Source: Verrucomicrobiota bacterium (GTDB lineage: Bacteria > Verrucomicrobiota > Verrucomicrobiia > Chthoniobacterales > UBA10450). From it: a DNA stretch of 6,242 nt. A program made the position numbers and the translations under genes. Below are positions 5,446 to 6,242 of this stretch, piece after piece. The stretch's first letter is position 1, and every line of letters begins with the position of its first letter. The stretch lies in assembly GCA_003219995.1 (NCBI GenBank), contig QHRC01000108.1, positions 4,995-11,236 on the forward strand. The letters run 5' to 3'. Below the pieces are notes generated by a model that was given only the letters and a program-made list of their open reading frames with translations, ran no database searches and was not told the origin of the DNA.

Positions 5446-6242
5446 ATGGCCGTAAAAGAACTGATGCCGCCTTCCGCTGTCGAACAGGCTGATTTGCTCG
5501 ATCTCAAATTGCTGCCTGCCTGGGTGAAAGAGCCCGCACAAACGCGGACTTATCCGCATGATCGTGGCGCGGAAGAGGGCCATCGACCAGGCGCGGGCCA
5601 GCGCCCCCAGCAAGGTCGAGAGCGAAAAGCAAGACCGCCGAGACGTCACCGTCCGCCCCAGGACGGATTCGCTGCGGCGAACCAATCGCATCGAGTTCGC
5701 GACCGATCCGGCAGGCCCGCGCAAGATCGACCCAAAGTTTTGCAGCTGATCGCGTCGCCGGTCGCGGTGCGATTTTTGCCGCGACCGGTGGTCTTCGAAA
5801 ATGTTCTCGCGCAAATCAAAGAAAGCACAGTTGCCTATTCGCTCTTTGTTCTGGCGCGCTCCTTCCTCGAAAAACCGGAGCGTTACGAGGTTCGTTTGTC
5901 TGCAGAACCTCAGTCGTCTCTTTACCGGCTTGGCGAGAGTGATGCAGTAGCTTTCGATCGAGAATTTCTCGAGCGGAGGGCATTTCAACTCGTGCACGAA
6001 ATTTTTTACAAGATCGAGACCACGCTGGCGGAGCCGATCAAAGGAAATTTCTCGAACGTTGCCCGTTGTCGGTTGACCGGAATACTGCTTGGTCCGACCA
6101 ACCATCACAACTATCAAGCGCAGCTTCGCGGCCTTTACGAAAAGCGCTTCAGCCGGCGGATGAGTTTTGCCGATTATCAACGACAGATCGAGATCCTGAC
6201 CGATCCCGCTTTGGTCGAACAATGGAAGGAAGAGACGCGCAA
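5446..6242 (+). CDS. Conserved hypothetical protein, 3' end outside window
   Basis: An uninterrupted frame of 265 codons from ATG 5446 to the right edge with no stop. Another in-frame ATG at 5464 is possible; neither has a clear Shine-Dalgarno site. Residues 1-30 are ordinary and end LPAWVKEP. Residues 31-97 are rich in Arg, Pro, Gln and Gly (GQRPQQGRERKARPPRRHR) and are probably disordered. From about 98 the sequence looks folded: a helix ENVLAQIKESTVAYSLFVLARSFLEKPERY (118-147), then NVARCRLTGILLGPTNHHNY (204-223) and RFSRRMSFADYQRQIEILTDPALVEQWKEE. From memory the last part resembles large hypothetical proteins of Verrucomicrobia and Planctomycetes with a GPxNHH motif; I know no function. 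The basic disordered segment followed by a conserved domain could suit nucleic-acid binding, but this is speculation. A 263-codon open frame on the opposite strand is judged a shadow. Confidence 0.72.
   Translation, partial: MAVKELMPPSAVEQADLLDLKLLPAWVKEPAQTRTYPHDRGAEEGHRPGAGQRPQQGRERKARPPRRHRPPQDGFAAANQSHRVRDRSGRPAQDRPKVLQLIASPVAVRFLPRPVVFENVLAQIKESTVAYSLFVLARSFLEKPERYEVRLSAEPQSSLYRLGESDAVAFDREFLERRAFQLVHEIFYKIETTLAEPIKGNFSNVARCRLTGILLGPTNHHNYQAQLRGLYEKRFSRRMSFADYQRQIEILTDPALVEQWKEETR

Noticed and set aside
5446..5760. A possible frameshift in the low-complexity N-terminal part of the right-edge gene
   Set aside because: A 63-codon alternative frame (5558-5749) exists, but the main frame has no stop and its Arg/Pro/Gln-rich composition is typical of a disordered linker. 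A compensating frameshift pair is not needed.
5431..6222. A 263-codon minus-strand open frame opposite the right-edge gene
   Set aside because: Its sequence shows no recognisable domain and is rich in scattered Arg and Ser. The plus frame is open without a stop to the edge and holds patterned helices and a motif I recall from conserved proteins. Only one can be real, and the plus frame is better supported.
1..6242. CRISPR arrays, tRNA or rRNA genes, transposases, phage or toxin-antitoxin genes
   Set aside because: None was seen by eye: there are no regularly spaced direct repeats, no tRNA-like cloverleaf, and the few intergenic gaps are short and accounted for.

Overview
The window reads as ordinary chromosomal DNA of a Gram-negative bacterium with a GC content a little above one half. 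I suggest Verrucomicrobia (Spartobacteria/Chthoniobacterales-like) as the source. This is an inference from recalled resemblance of the right-edge hypothetical protein, from the weak or missing Shine-Dalgarno sites at several genes, and from the short palindromic intergenic repeats. No marker gene settles it.

Layout, left to right. (1) Positions 1-1707, plus strand: a membrane-anchored TPR protein, open at the left edge, is followed after only two codons by a divergent ureohydrolase-like (arginase-fold) protein in the same reading frame. (2) A short perfect hairpin (1707-1727) lies between these genes and the converging set to the right. (3) Positions 4867 down to 1741, minus strand, probably one operon in the order: MscS-type mechanosensitive channel, 387-residue acyltransferase of the GNAT/FemAB-like superfamily, and two small four-helix EamA/SMR-type proteins whose genes overlap by ATGA. 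The pair resembles ArnE/ArnF, which form a heterodimeric lipid-linked sugar flippase. (4) A strong hairpin terminator with a UUCG loop (4911-4942) separates this operon from a single acyl carrier protein gene (minus strand, 5229-4981). (5) A 216-base divergent intergenic region holds candidate overlapping promoters and an 81-base palindromic element. (6) From 5446 to the right edge, plus strand, an open frame of 265 codons with no stop encodes a hypothetical protein with an Arg/Pro/Gln-rich, probably disordered N-terminal part and a well-ordered C-terminal part. It runs off the window.

How the genes work together: the minus-strand operon is cell-envelope flavoured (tension channel, acyl/aminoacyl transfer, small-molecule or lipid export), and ACP supplies acyl chains for envelope lipids. 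A shared envelope-modification role is plausible but not shown. I found no CRISPR array, tRNA, rRNA, transposase or phage gene. No clearly novel system is present. The points most worth checking are the ArnE/F-like pair with its acyltransferase neighbour, the divergent methionine-poor ureohydrolase coupled to the TPR gene, and the palindromic element in the probable leader of the right-edge gene.
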